From assembly GCA_965243165.1 (NCBI GenBank), contig OZ251535.1, forward strand, positions 2,108,001 through 2,172,000: DNA of 64,000 nucleotides, written 5' to 3'. The stretch is from CATQHD01 sp965243165 (GTDB taxonomy: Bacteria; Actinomycetota; Acidimicrobiia; Spongiisociales; Spongiisociaceae). Positions within the stretch are counted from its first letter, which is position 1; each line of letters starts with the position of its first letter. This document shows, piece by piece, positions 1-7,119 of this stretch. A model generated the notes under the pieces. The model saw nothing but the letters and a program-made list of their open reading frames with translations. It was not told where the DNA came from and did no database searches. Made by a program: the position numbers and the translations under genes.

Positions 1-209
1 GTCGCTCCGGGGAGGAGGGACTCATATTCCCGCAACACCTCAGGCGGAGGGAGGGGAGCAACCCACAACTTCTCATAGCGGAACCGGGCTATTTCTTCAG
101 ATATAGGTATACCTTGAGCTTGAGTCTCAACCGACTCGGATCGACGAGCCGCGGCTGGCTTCGGCAAGTCAGGCGGTTCTGAGAGCGGAGGCTCAGAGGA
201 GCTGTTCAC
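1..209 (-). CDS. DUF2335 membrane protein, N-terminal part (cut by window edge)
   Basis: Reading leftward from a GTG at 209 gives a protein beginning MNSSSEPPLSEPPD, with a proline-rich head followed by ISEEIARFRYEKLWVAPLPPPEVLREY and then ESLLPGA at the edge. The PLPPPEVLxEYxxxxPGA signature is what I recognise from DUF2335, a family of small predicted membrane proteins that usually end in two transmembrane helices; those would lie outside the window. The GTG sits inside the end of the upstream small gene, a 17-base overlap that suggests translational coupling. Function of DUF2335 is not known; relatives often lie near toxin-antitoxin or mobile genes. The family call rests on the short visible part. 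Confidence 0.7.
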   Translation of the reverse strand, partial: MNSSSEPPLSEPPDLPKPAAARRSESVETQAQGIPISEEIARFRYEKLWVAPLPPPEVLREYESLLPGA

Positions 210-432
210 GCTCAGATTTCAGTTGCGGTTCAACTATCTTCCAGGCAAGTGCCAGATCGTCCATAACCACCTGCCAGTCGCGCGCCACGGCCTCCGCATC
301 AGCTCTCAACGCGGCTTCGCCTGTCAACGGGCGGCCAAAGCCGGAGAACAACCCGAACAGGTCAAAAGCTCGGGCTGCTCCGCTCCAGAAGGCGCGCTGG
401 ACTGACAGTCGGCGAACATCCAGAGACAGCAT
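193..432 (-). CDS. Small 79-residue hypothetical protein, coupled to DUF2335 gene
   Basis: The ATG at 432 is preceded on the minus strand by a purine-rich GGAAGGAAGG ribosome-binding site, which decides this start over longer upstream frames. The product (MLSLDVRRLSVQRAFWSGAA...) has a hydrophobic aromatic stretch around residues 12-35 and an amphipathic, acidic C-terminal half. The last 17 bases overlap the GTG start of the DUF2335 gene, so the two are probably made from one message. I do not recognise a family. Size, tight coupling and the membrane-protein partner would suit a two-component regulatory or toxin-antitoxin-like pair, but nothing in the sequence proves that. Confidence 0.6.
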   Translation of the reverse strand: MLSLDVRRLSVQRAFWSGAARAFDLFGLFSGFGRPLTGEAALRADAEAVARDWQVVMDDLALAWKIVEPQLKSEREQLL

Positions 433-595
433 GATGTGCCTTCCTTCCCTACTCCCTACCTGTGTCCTAGCACAGTGTATCACAAACGCCGCAGTCGAGC
501 GGGGACGAGGCGGCGGGTGGCTCAGACCGGCGAAAGGCCAGGGCTTGGGGCTGTCCCCGCCCCCTCGGCATCGGGGCCAGGCCTGACTCCGGCGG

Positions 596-1039
596 TCAGC
601 GCCGCCGGGCGCGGCGGTAGAGGTCGACGAAGGCTTCGACCGGGTATCGGGCAACGGCGTCTCCGACCACCTCGAGCGGCAGGTCGTCGAGGCGGCGGAA
701 GCGCACGCAGCTCTTGCCCATGTCCATGCGCTTGCCGGCGGCCCGGTACGCCTCCTCGAAGTCCCGGCGGGCGGCGGGGTCGGCGTACACCCCCGACAGG
801 TACACGGCCATGTGCCGCTTCTGGGAGGCCAGGGCCGCGTACATCAGAGGCTTCCCGTTGTAGGTGTCGGGCTCGACGGCGAGGGGGACCTCGTATGAGA
901 TCATCCCCCAGCGCATCTCCTCGGCGTACCCCACAGGCAGCCGATCGAGGATGACCGCCCTCACCGCCGACAGGGCTTCCCGCCGGTCCGGGGGCAGACC
1001 CTCCAGATACTCCTCGACCGTGGCCGCATCCGATCTCAT
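596..1039 (-). CDS. DUF1801 (YdhG-like) domain protein
   Basis: A 147-residue protein with the DUF1801 pattern: N-terminal ATVEEYLEGLPPDRREAL helix, then the RWGMISYEVP segment, an aromatic core (YNGKPLMYAALASQKRHMAVYL) and a basic end containing GKSCVRFRRLDDLPLEVV. DUF1801 proteins are small cytosolic, single-domain proteins of poorly defined role, seen in iron-related and stress contexts. ATG at 1039 is taken as start; an ATG at 1051 and a GTG at 1060 lie in frame, and the GGGGGC just before 1039 favours it. Part of this gene is duplicated, in decayed form, around 3125-3230 on the far side of the ATPase-nuclease pair. Confidence 0.8.
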   Translation of the reverse strand: MRSDAATVEEYLEGLPPDRREALSAVRAVILDRLPVGYAEEMRWGMISYEVPLAVEPDTYNGKPLMYAALASQKRHMAVYLSGVYADPAARRDFEEAYRAAGKRMDMGKSCVRFRRLDDLPLEVVGDAVARYPVEAFVDLYRRARRR

Positions 1040-1092
1040 CGCCCCCAGCATACAGCGCACGAAGGGTTATGCGTCATGATGTCATCGGAATT

Positions 1093-1120
1093 TCGACATC
1101 GTTCCCGTTTAGTGTAAGAT
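1093..1120 (+). promoter_or_regulatory. Promoter of the ATPase gene, leaderless arrangement
   Basis: TCGACA at 1093-1098 and TAAGAT at 1115-1120 are separated by 16 bases and resemble -35 and -10 elements. The ATG of the ATPase gene at 1127 lies only 6 bases after the -10, and no Shine-Dalgarno sequence is visible, so transcription would start at or next to the start codon. Leaderless messages of this kind are common in actinobacteria. Confidence 0.5.
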
Positions 1121-1126
1121 GACCGC

Positions 1127-2551
1127 ATGGCCATATCTGTTGAAGTATCCAACCTCGGGCCTCTGCGCTCAGCCAAGGCGGACATTGCCGACCTTACATT
1201 GTTAGTTGGCAAGAACAACACAGGCAAGACCTTCTTGGCTACCGTTCTGCACCGAATTTTGAACGCATCTTCTTCTTTACATTACATTAGCCCAATGCGT
1301 TATACACAGCTACCAATCCCCTCAACTTTGCTGGATTGGATTGTTGAACAGATTAGAGAACCGGACGAAAAAAATAAAAACCCTTTTCCTAAAGATCCAC
1401 CCAGGGAAGTATTAGAGTGGGTAAATGTTGCTATAGAAAATTCGCTCAGAGGGATAGGTGACATTATACGGAATGATATTGAGTACGCATTCGGTGTTGA
1501 AGCATCTAAACTTCGGCGGCGTACTCCAAGTCGTCATGCCTCTGATTGCTATTTGCTTATTCACAATACAAATCCTAATTGGAAGTTGGAGATAAGGTTC
1601 GATAGTAACTTGATAAAACCTACCTTCTCTGATACTAATTTTTGGTTGTCTAAACTACTAAATGTGGTTCAAAGTATAAATAAAGAACCTCACAAATATA
1701 GAAGGTTTCAATACCAACCATATAAAGACGATTTACCCCCTCCAATCAACAGAATACTACGTAACTGGTTGTCCGAATTATGCAGAGGTTGGCCGCAACA
1801 AGCTGTGCATTTTCCTGCTGGTAGAACCGGAATAATGCAAAGCTCTCAAGTGCTAACTGGGGCAGTAGTACGACAAGCTAGTGTCGCGGGGATACGTCCC
1901 ATTGAAATGGAAGCCCTTCCTGGAACTTCAGCAGATTTTTTGACCTGGGTATTGACTCCATCACGATTCCAATCCTCTGGGCGAAAAAGAAAAACCAAAA
2001 TTCAAGAATTGGTAAGGGCATTAGAAAAAAAATTAGGTGCCAATATTGAAGTTGATAAGAGAAAGAACTCTCAAGATATGATTTTGGCTGTTACACCTGA
2101 GGGTAAGTTTCCAATGTCACGTACATCATCAATGCTGTCTGAACTAGCACCTATATTACTTATCTTGAAAGGATACATAAAGGCTGGTGATCATCTCACG
2201 ATAGACGAACCCGAAGCTCATCTGCACCCAGAGATGCAAAGAACAATTGCCTCCTTCCTCTACAGCCTTTTTCAGTGTGGAATAAAGATATTAATAACAA
2301 CCCATTCAGACTTTTTCTTGAACGAACTGAATAATAAAATCAGGTCAAACTCTTTAAGAAAAAAACAAGAGCAAACAGACGGGAAAAATATCAATATAGC
2401 TGCCTTGCAGTTTGTCCATGGAGATCGGTGGTGTGAGAGCCGTAAACTGGAGATTGATCCCATTGACGGGATCGATGAACAAACGTTTACAGAAGTCATG
2501 GAATCGCTTTATGATGAAACAGCTGACTTGATAGATGCCTTACTTGAGTGA
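1127..2551 (+). CDS. RecF/OLD-like AAA ATPase (defence-type)
   Basis: A 474-residue ABC/SMC-type ATPase of the AAA_15/AAA_21 group. Walker A is GKNNTGKT at residues 28-35; Walker B with the family's histidine-rich tail is near residue 360 (TIDEPEAHLHPEMQ), and the switch motif LITTHSDFFLNEL follows near 390. The middle is a long helical insertion. No TOPRIM domain is attached, unlike OLD nucleases. Eighteen bases downstream lies a small nuclease-like gene with its own AAAGAGGT site, so the two probably form one operon in which the ATPase senses or loads DNA and the partner cuts; that role is inference. Base composition is much AT-richer than the flanks, indicating recent acquisition. Confidence 0.8.
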   Translation: MAISVEVSNLGPLRSAKADIADLTLLVGKNNTGKTFLATVLHRILNASSSLHYISPMRYTQLPIPSTLLDWIVEQIREPDEKNKNPFPKDPPREVLEWVNVAIENSLRGIGDIIRNDIEYAFGVEASKLRRRTPSRHASDCYLLIHNTNPNWKLEIRFDSNLIKPTFSDTNFWLSKLLNVVQSINKEPHKYRRFQYQPYKDDLPPPINRILRNWLSELCRGWPQQAVHFPAGRTGIMQSSQVLTGAVVRQASVAGIRPIEMEALPGTSADFLTWVLTPSRFQSSGRKRKTKIQELVRALEKKLGANIEVDKRKNSQDMILAVTPEGKFPMSRTSSMLSELAPILLILKGYIKAGDHLTIDEPEAHLHPEMQRTIASFLYSLFQCGIKILITTHSDFFLNELNNKIRSNSLRKKQEQTDGKNINIAALQFVHGDRWCESRKLEIDPIDGIDEQTFTEVMESLYDETADLIDALLE

Positions 2552-2569
2552 TAAAGAGGTAAGATACTA

Positions 2570-3121
2570 ATGAATAACGGGCGAAAAAGGTGCGGCAAAC
2601 AGACCTGCCCTGTCTGCAAACTATATCAGCGTATTGTAGCCGAAGGTGCTGAGCCTCAACAAGGATCGGTTATTCGTGAAAGGAATTGCCGATGTGATAT
2701 TCGATTTGATAATAGATGTAAATGCTTTTGCCGGATCAGGCTAGATGTTGCGACAGCTTCATATAGGCGGAAACCAGACAGTGGCAGTATGACGAAAATG
2801 TGCGATTTTGCTGTTGCAGCGGTTAAGGAACAGCGATTATATTTAGTTGTTCTCGAAATCAAAGATGGGGTTGCACACAGAGGGGCTCTTGAACAACTTC
2901 AAGCCGGATTATCTCTCCTGCGTAGAACTATCTCTTCCAATGAAACAGTATGTCCATCGGCTTATATTGTAGCCAGAAAACAGACATCACAATTAAAGCG
3001 TATATTGAGACAAACTCGCCTAAAATTTGGGTCCAATAGTTTTCGGCCCAGGGTGATCAGATGCGGCACAACACTCTCTATACCACAAGGCAGGTATTCA
3101 AAGGAGCAACCGAGCGGCTAA
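2570..3121 (+). CDS. Cys-rich PD-(D/E)XK-like nuclease candidate, ATPase partner
   Basis: A 183-residue protein with a cysteine-rich N-terminal half: CGKQTCPVC at residues 8-16, then RNCRCD and NRCKCFCR, enough ligands for zinc or an iron-sulfur cluster. It continues with KMCDFAVAAVKEQRLYLVVL and then EIKDG; the D...ExK spacing fits the catalytic core of PD-(D/E)XK nucleases. The tail contains a basic helix (QLKRILRQTRLKF). A nuclease core plus clustered cysteines recalls Cas4/AddB-type enzymes, but the order here is cysteines first, and I do not recognise a named family. It follows the ATPase gene closely and shares its AT-rich composition. Nuclease function is inferred from the motif only. 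Confidence 0.6.
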   Translation: MNNGRKRCGKQTCPVCKLYQRIVAEGAEPQQGSVIRERNCRCDIRFDNRCKCFCRIRLDVATASYRRKPDSGSMTKMCDFAVAAVKEQRLYLVVLEIKDGVAHRGALEQLQAGLSLLRRTISSNETVCPSAYIVARKQTSQLKRILRQTRLKFGSNSFRPRVIRCGTTLSIPQGRYSKEQPSG

Positions 3122-3124
3122 ACT

Positions 3125-3230
3125 GGCAACGGCGTCTCCGACCTCCTCGAGCGGGAGGGCGTCGGGGCGGCGTACACCCCCGACAGGCACACGGCCCATG
3201 TGCCGCTCCTGGAAGGCCAAGCCTCTGATC
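3125..3230 (-). pseudogene. Decayed partial duplicate of the DUF1801 gene
   Basis: This stretch repeats, in the same orientation, parts of 650-850 inside the DUF1801 gene: GGCAACGGCGTCTCCGACC, CTCGAGCGG, CGGCGTACACCCCCGACAGG and CATGTGCCGCT occur in both. About 85 bases between the first and second blocks are missing here, and point differences are scattered. It has no usable frame. The intact gene and this remnant are direct repeats flanking the ATPase-nuclease pair. Confidence 0.75.
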
Positions 3231-3280
3231 TCGACGGACTACACTAGCCGTCCGGCCGGTTGCGGAGAAAGGAGAAGCCC

Positions 3281-3964
3281 TTGTCGGACTATCTGGGCAG
3301 TCTTTCCGGGCGGGTGCGGTCTGCGCTGGCGGGGTGCTACGAGGCGCGCCGCGCCGCCGCCCTCTCGGGAGTGCCGGTTTCGACCGTCTATCTGTGGGCC
3401 CGCCGCGAAATAGTCGTCCCCAGCGTCTCGCCGAGCAGGCAGAAGCTCTGGTCCTACGCTGACCTGATGGCCCTTCGCATCGTGTACTGGCTGCGCCATC
3501 CGAAGTCCGGACGAGCAAGGGAAGTGCCCGCCAGCCCGATGCCCCAGGTGAGGGAGGCGTTGGAGGAACTCGAACGGCGCGGCCTCGACATCTGGGCCGA
3601 GAACGAACACCAGCGGGGCTCGCCGCTGCGAGTAGACGGCGGGGGGCGAGTGCTCTTGGCCGACGGTTGGTCCGCAGGCACAGGCGGCCAGCTGTCGCTT
3701 GCCGACACCTTGGATCTACTTGGGCCATTCGAGGTGGAAAGCCATCGCGGCCCCGACCTCATACGCCCGCGTCCGTGTCTTCGCATCATCCCCGGAAAAG
3801 TGTCAGGTGAACCGCATCTCGAGGGTTCTCGAATCACGACCCTAACGGTTGCCGCACTGGGCAGGCGCTTTGGCAATATGGCATCTGTTGCGGCTCTCTA
3901 CCCAGAAGCAAACCTTGAGGCGATGACCCAAGCCTTCGAGTTGGAAAAGTGTCTCGCGGCATGA
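3281..3964 (+). CDS. HTH (MerR-like) plus DUF433 regulator or antitoxin-like protein
   Basis: A strong AAAGGAG site at 3268-3274 places the start at TTG 3281 rather than the in-frame TTG at 3260. The 227-residue product has an N-terminal helix-turn-helix (AALSGVPVSTVYLWARR, then a segment with KLWSYADLMALRIVYWLR typical of MerR-type recognition) and a C-terminal DUF433 module (GKVSGEPHLEGSRITT...). DUF433 occurs in VapB45-like antitoxins and related regulators. The stop overlaps the ATG of the isomerase-like gene (ATGA), so it is probably co-translated with it. No VapC/PIN toxin follows, which argues for a local transcription regulator; an orphan antitoxin remains possible. Confidence 0.65.
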   Translation: MSDYLGSLSGRVRSALAGCYEARRAAALSGVPVSTVYLWARREIVVPSVSPSRQKLWSYADLMALRIVYWLRHPKSGRAREVPASPMPQVREALEELERRGLDIWAENEHQRGSPLRVDGGGRVLLADGWSAGTGGQLSLADTLDLLGPFEVESHRGPDLIRPRPCLRIIPGKVSGEPHLEGSRITTLTVAALGRRFGNMASVAALYPEANLEAMTQAFELEKCLAA

Positions 3965-5376
3965 CGTCGGATAACGAGAGGCGGTTGCGGATCGGGGTGC
4001 TGCCGGTGTACTTCGGGCTGTTCGACGCGGCCATGCCGCCTGAGTTCAGGCGGGACCGGACGGATTTGGCCGAGAGGATGCGGGAGGGGCTGAGCCGGTG
4101 GGGGGAGGTGGTGTATCCGGGGGTGGTCGATTCCGACGAGGCCGGGCAGGAAGCCGGTCGGGCCTTCGCCGAGGCCGGGGTCGAGGTGATCGTGTTCGCC
4201 CCCACGATGGCGGCGCCGCCGAGTTACGCCTGGGAAGCGGTCCGGGATCTGCCGAAGGTTCCGGTGCTGGCGGTGGGCGCCCAGGAATACGACAGCATTC
4301 CGGACGGCTACGCCACCGAGGAGGCCACCCGCCGCAGCCTGCCGGTGGGGCTGGTCATGTTCACCAACGTGCTGGTGCGGGAGGGGCGGCCCTTCACGGC
4401 GTTGGTCCATCCGCTGGACTCACCCGAGCTGGACGAGGCCCTCGACGAATACCTGCGCGCCGCGTCGGCGGCCGCCCTGGTGCGGCGTTCCCGGCTGCTG
4501 GCGGTCGGCAAGCCCATCCCTGGATACATAGATGTGGAGTCGCCGCCGGGTGCGCTGGAGGAGCTGGGTGTGGAGGTGATCGACGTGGACGCCGGGGAAA
4601 TCGGCGCGGCTTTCGCCGCCGTCGACGACGGGGCGGCCCGCCGGCTGGCCGCAGACCTTCGGATGCGCCACGACGCCTCGGCGGTCGACGAGAGCACCCT
4701 CGAGCGGTCGGCCCGCCTGGCGGTTGCCATGGAGGCGCTCTGCGAAGAGCACGACGCGAACGGCGGCGCCGTGAACTGCCACGGCGAGGCGCTGCGCTGG
4801 AATCCGGAGGTGGGCGTCACCGCCTGCCTGGGAACGGCCCTCTGCGCCGAAGCCGGCCGCCCCTTCGCCTGCACCGGCGACCTCCCCACCGCCGTCGCCT
4901 TGGCGCTGGGCAAGCAGCTGGCCGGATCCGCCCTGTACTGCGAGCTCTACCAGCTGGACTATCCGGGCGACTGGCTGCTGGTGGCCAACGGCGGAGAGGG
5001 GGACATATCCATCCGCCCCCCCTCCTCCGCCGTGCGCCTGCTGCCCGAAGACCACTACCTGGGGGATCACGGGCCGGGGGTGGCCACCGCCTTCAAGCTT
5101 CCGGTCGGGCCGGCCACCCTGGTCAGCCTCACTCCCCTCCACACCGGCGGCGGATGGGTGCTGGTCGGCGCCGAGGGCCGCATCATCGGCTCCAAGCACC
5201 ACGACATGGAAGGCCCGAACGGGATGTTCAGGTTCGATTCGGGCGGCGTGGCCGACGGCTTTGCGCGCTGGTGCCGGGCGGGGGCCACCCACCACGCCGG
5301 GGTGCTGCCGGGCCGCTGCGGAGGAGCGCTGCGCCGCACCGCCGAGATCCTCGGCATCGACTACGCGGCGGTCTGA
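3961..5376 (+). CDS. L-fucose/L-arabinose isomerase family protein (paralogue 1)
   Basis: A 471-residue cytosolic enzyme with the fold signature of the fucose/arabinose isomerase superfamily: N-terminal Rossmann-like domain (RIGVLPVYFGLFD, then VEVIVFAPTMAAPPSYAW), a middle domain with NCHGEALRW and PFACTGDLPTAVALALGKQLAG, and a C-terminal barrel (ATLVSLTPLHTGGGW). Family members interconvert aldoses and ketoses using a divalent metal bound by Glu and Asp residues; the substrate cannot be read from the sequence. The ATG at 3961 overlaps the stop of the HTH-DUF433 gene and is preferred over GTG 3949. A diverged paralogue lies convergently on the other strand just downstream. Confidence 0.75.
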   Translation: MTSDNERRLRIGVLPVYFGLFDAAMPPEFRRDRTDLAERMREGLSRWGEVVYPGVVDSDEAGQEAGRAFAEAGVEVIVFAPTMAAPPSYAWEAVRDLPKVPVLAVGAQEYDSIPDGYATEEATRRSLPVGLVMFTNVLVREGRPFTALVHPLDSPELDEALDEYLRAASAAALVRRSRLLAVGKPIPGYIDVESPPGALEELGVEVIDVDAGEIGAAFAAVDDGAARRLAADLRMRHDASAVDESTLERSARLAVAMEALCEEHDANGGAVNCHGEALRWNPEVGVTACLGTALCAEAGRPFACTGDLPTAVALALGKQLAGSALYCELYQLDYPGDWLLVANGGEGDISIRPPSSAVRLLPEDHYLGDHGPGVATAFKLPVGPATLVSLTPLHTGGGWVLVGAEGRIIGSKHHDMEGPNGMFRFDSGGVADGFARWCRAGATHHAGVLPGRCGGALRRTAEILGIDYAAV

Positions 5377-5391
5377 CCGGCCCTCGATCGG

Positions 5392-6813
5392 TCAGGAGAC
5401 GCGGACGAAGCCGACTCCCAGGAACTTGGCGACTGCCGCCGTCTGGTCGGCGAGGTGTCCGGGGGCGGCGGCGCTGTGGTGGTTGACTCCGGCCTCGGCC
5501 CAGCCCTTCCAGGCCTGCTCTACCGGGCCGCCGCCGGAGAAGCGGAACGCCCCGCCCACCGTGGGGCTGTCGGGAAAGGACCTGCCGGTTATCTCGCCTT
5601 CGGCGGCGATCAGGCGGAATCCGGACGGTTCGGCGTGATGAGGGGTGAAACCCACCAGGGTGGCCGGGCCGGGCGGGAGCTCGAACCAGACGCTGAGGCC
5701 GGTTACCGGATCCGCCCGGTACCAGGGGTTCGGCTGGAGGCGGGGCCGACAGCCCGGCGGGAGCCAACACAGGTCATGCTCGCCGGAGTTGGCGATCACC
5801 ACCTCGCCCGTTTCGAAATCCACCGCCTCTATCTCGTGGTAGAGGGCCGCCCCGCCCAGCTGCTTGGCCACCAGCATCGCCGCCGCCGTCAACACATCCC
5901 CCGAACAGGTCCAAGGGATCCCCCGAGTGGTCTCGCGGCCCAGCCCGTAGCAGGGCGCCACCCCCGGCTCCTCGCCGAACCTGATCTCGGGGACGTGACA
6001 GTTCATGGCGCCGGCGGCGAAACCGCCCTCCCGGTCCAGGCGCTCCAGCGCCGCCGCCATCCGCAGAGACCTGACCCGGCCCTCGGCGCCGGCCGCGGCG
6101 TCCTCGAAGCAGGAAGCCGCCTCCGCCTCCAAGACGACGAGGTCGCCGGCCCCCGCACCCCTGTACAGCTCGAGCAGATGATCAGGGTCGACCGGTACCA
6201 GCTCGATCCCGGTGGCCGCCTGCAGGCGACCGTCTTCGATGTCCACGCAGTCGTAGCCGGGGATGGGCCGGCCCACCCGGGCGATGCGGGCCCCGGCGAT
6301 CCTCCGGGCCGCGGCCGCCGCCCTCAAGATGCGGACCAGGCGCTCCATGAAGGAGGGGGTTTCCGAGTGCCCCACCAGCAGCTCGAAGGGCCGCCCCGAC
6401 CGGCCCAGCAGGTTGGTGAGCATGGGAGTGCCGACCGCAGCGCCCAGCATGGTGATGTCGGAGCGGTCGAACCCGGCCCGGAGAGAGCCGAGGCGCTGAG
6501 CAGCCCACACCACGACCGGCAGCCCCTCCAAGGCGTCGAGGGCGGCCGCGGCGTATGTGGGCGGAACTGCCATCGACTGCACGACCAGCACCGCCTCCGC
6601 CCCGGCGGAGCGTATCCCGGCGGCCGCCTCCTCCCCCGCCTCCGGCGAATCGACCAAGCCCTTCCACACCGCAGCCGCGCCCGACGCTTCCAGGGAGGCC
6701 GCCGCCTCCTCCAGCATCTCCAGCCGGTCCCCCCGAAAAGCGGGGCCGCCGGCGGCCTCCTCCCAGAACCGCCAGTAGGGCAGCATGACCGCCACCGCGG
6801 GCGGGCCGTTCAC
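5392..6813 (-). CDS. L-fucose/L-arabinose isomerase family protein (paralogue 2)
   Basis: A 473-residue paralogue of the gene ending at 5376, with matching landmarks in the same order: AEAVLVVQSMAVPPTYA, a glycine-proline turn (VGRPIPGYDCVDIE; VGKPIPGYIDVES in the other copy), MNCHVPEIRF, CSGDVLTAAAMLVAKQLGG and ATLVGFTPHHAEPSG. The GTG at 6813 has a GAGG site upstream and leaves no unexplained N-terminal tail; an open frame continues to 6963 but is compositionally unlike coding sequence. Two diverged copies pointing at each other suggest separate substrates or a heteromeric enzyme. Substrate unknown; with the neighbouring dehydrogenase it fits a sugar or polyol pathway. Confidence 0.72.
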   Translation of the reverse strand: MNGPPAVAVMLPYWRFWEEAAGGPAFRGDRLEMLEEAAASLEASGAAAVWKGLVDSPEAGEEAAAGIRSAGAEAVLVVQSMAVPPTYAAAALDALEGLPVVVWAAQRLGSLRAGFDRSDITMLGAAVGTPMLTNLLGRSGRPFELLVGHSETPSFMERLVRILRAAAAARRIAGARIARVGRPIPGYDCVDIEDGRLQAATGIELVPVDPDHLLELYRGAGAGDLVVLEAEAASCFEDAAAGAEGRVRSLRMAAALERLDREGGFAAGAMNCHVPEIRFGEEPGVAPCYGLGRETTRGIPWTCSGDVLTAAAMLVAKQLGGAALYHEIEAVDFETGEVVIANSGEHDLCWLPPGCRPRLQPNPWYRADPVTGLSVWFELPPGPATLVGFTPHHAEPSGFRLIAAEGEITGRSFPDSPTVGGAFRFSGGGPVEQAWKGWAEAGVNHHSAAAPGHLADQTAAVAKFLGVGFVRVS

Positions 6814-7059
6814 GGGCGCACCTCGGCCGGCGTTCCCGAAAACGGCTCTGACGGCGCCGGCGCGGCGCTCCGCCTGTCGCACACTGCGGCATCCTCCATC
6901 GTCAGGGACTGCTCCGCCCGGCCGGCCGCCGAACCCGAGGCAATCCGAATCATGCCTGCACAACTGTAACTATCCCGAAGCCAAAACGCCTCCGCCGCCT
7001 CCTCCGCCGCCCCCCGGCGGACGACCTCCGAAGAGGGCGGTAAGGTATGTCCAAACCGC

Positions 7060-7066
7060 AAGGAGG
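7060..7066 (+). promoter_or_regulatory. Strong Shine-Dalgarno facing an ATA codon
   Basis: AAGGAGG at 7060-7066 is the best ribosome-binding site in the area. Five bases later, at 7072, stands ATA, in frame with the following gene, and the 16 codons between ATA and the first canonical start (GTG 7120) read as a plausible N-terminus (TTETRIEFSEVLGRR). No ATG, GTG or TTG is correctly placed. Either ATA is used as a start, or a start ATG has mutated or been misread. Confidence 0.5.
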
Positions 7067-7119
7067 CTGCCATAACTACCGAAACCAGAATCGAGTTCTC
7101 CGAAGTTCTGGGCCGCCGG

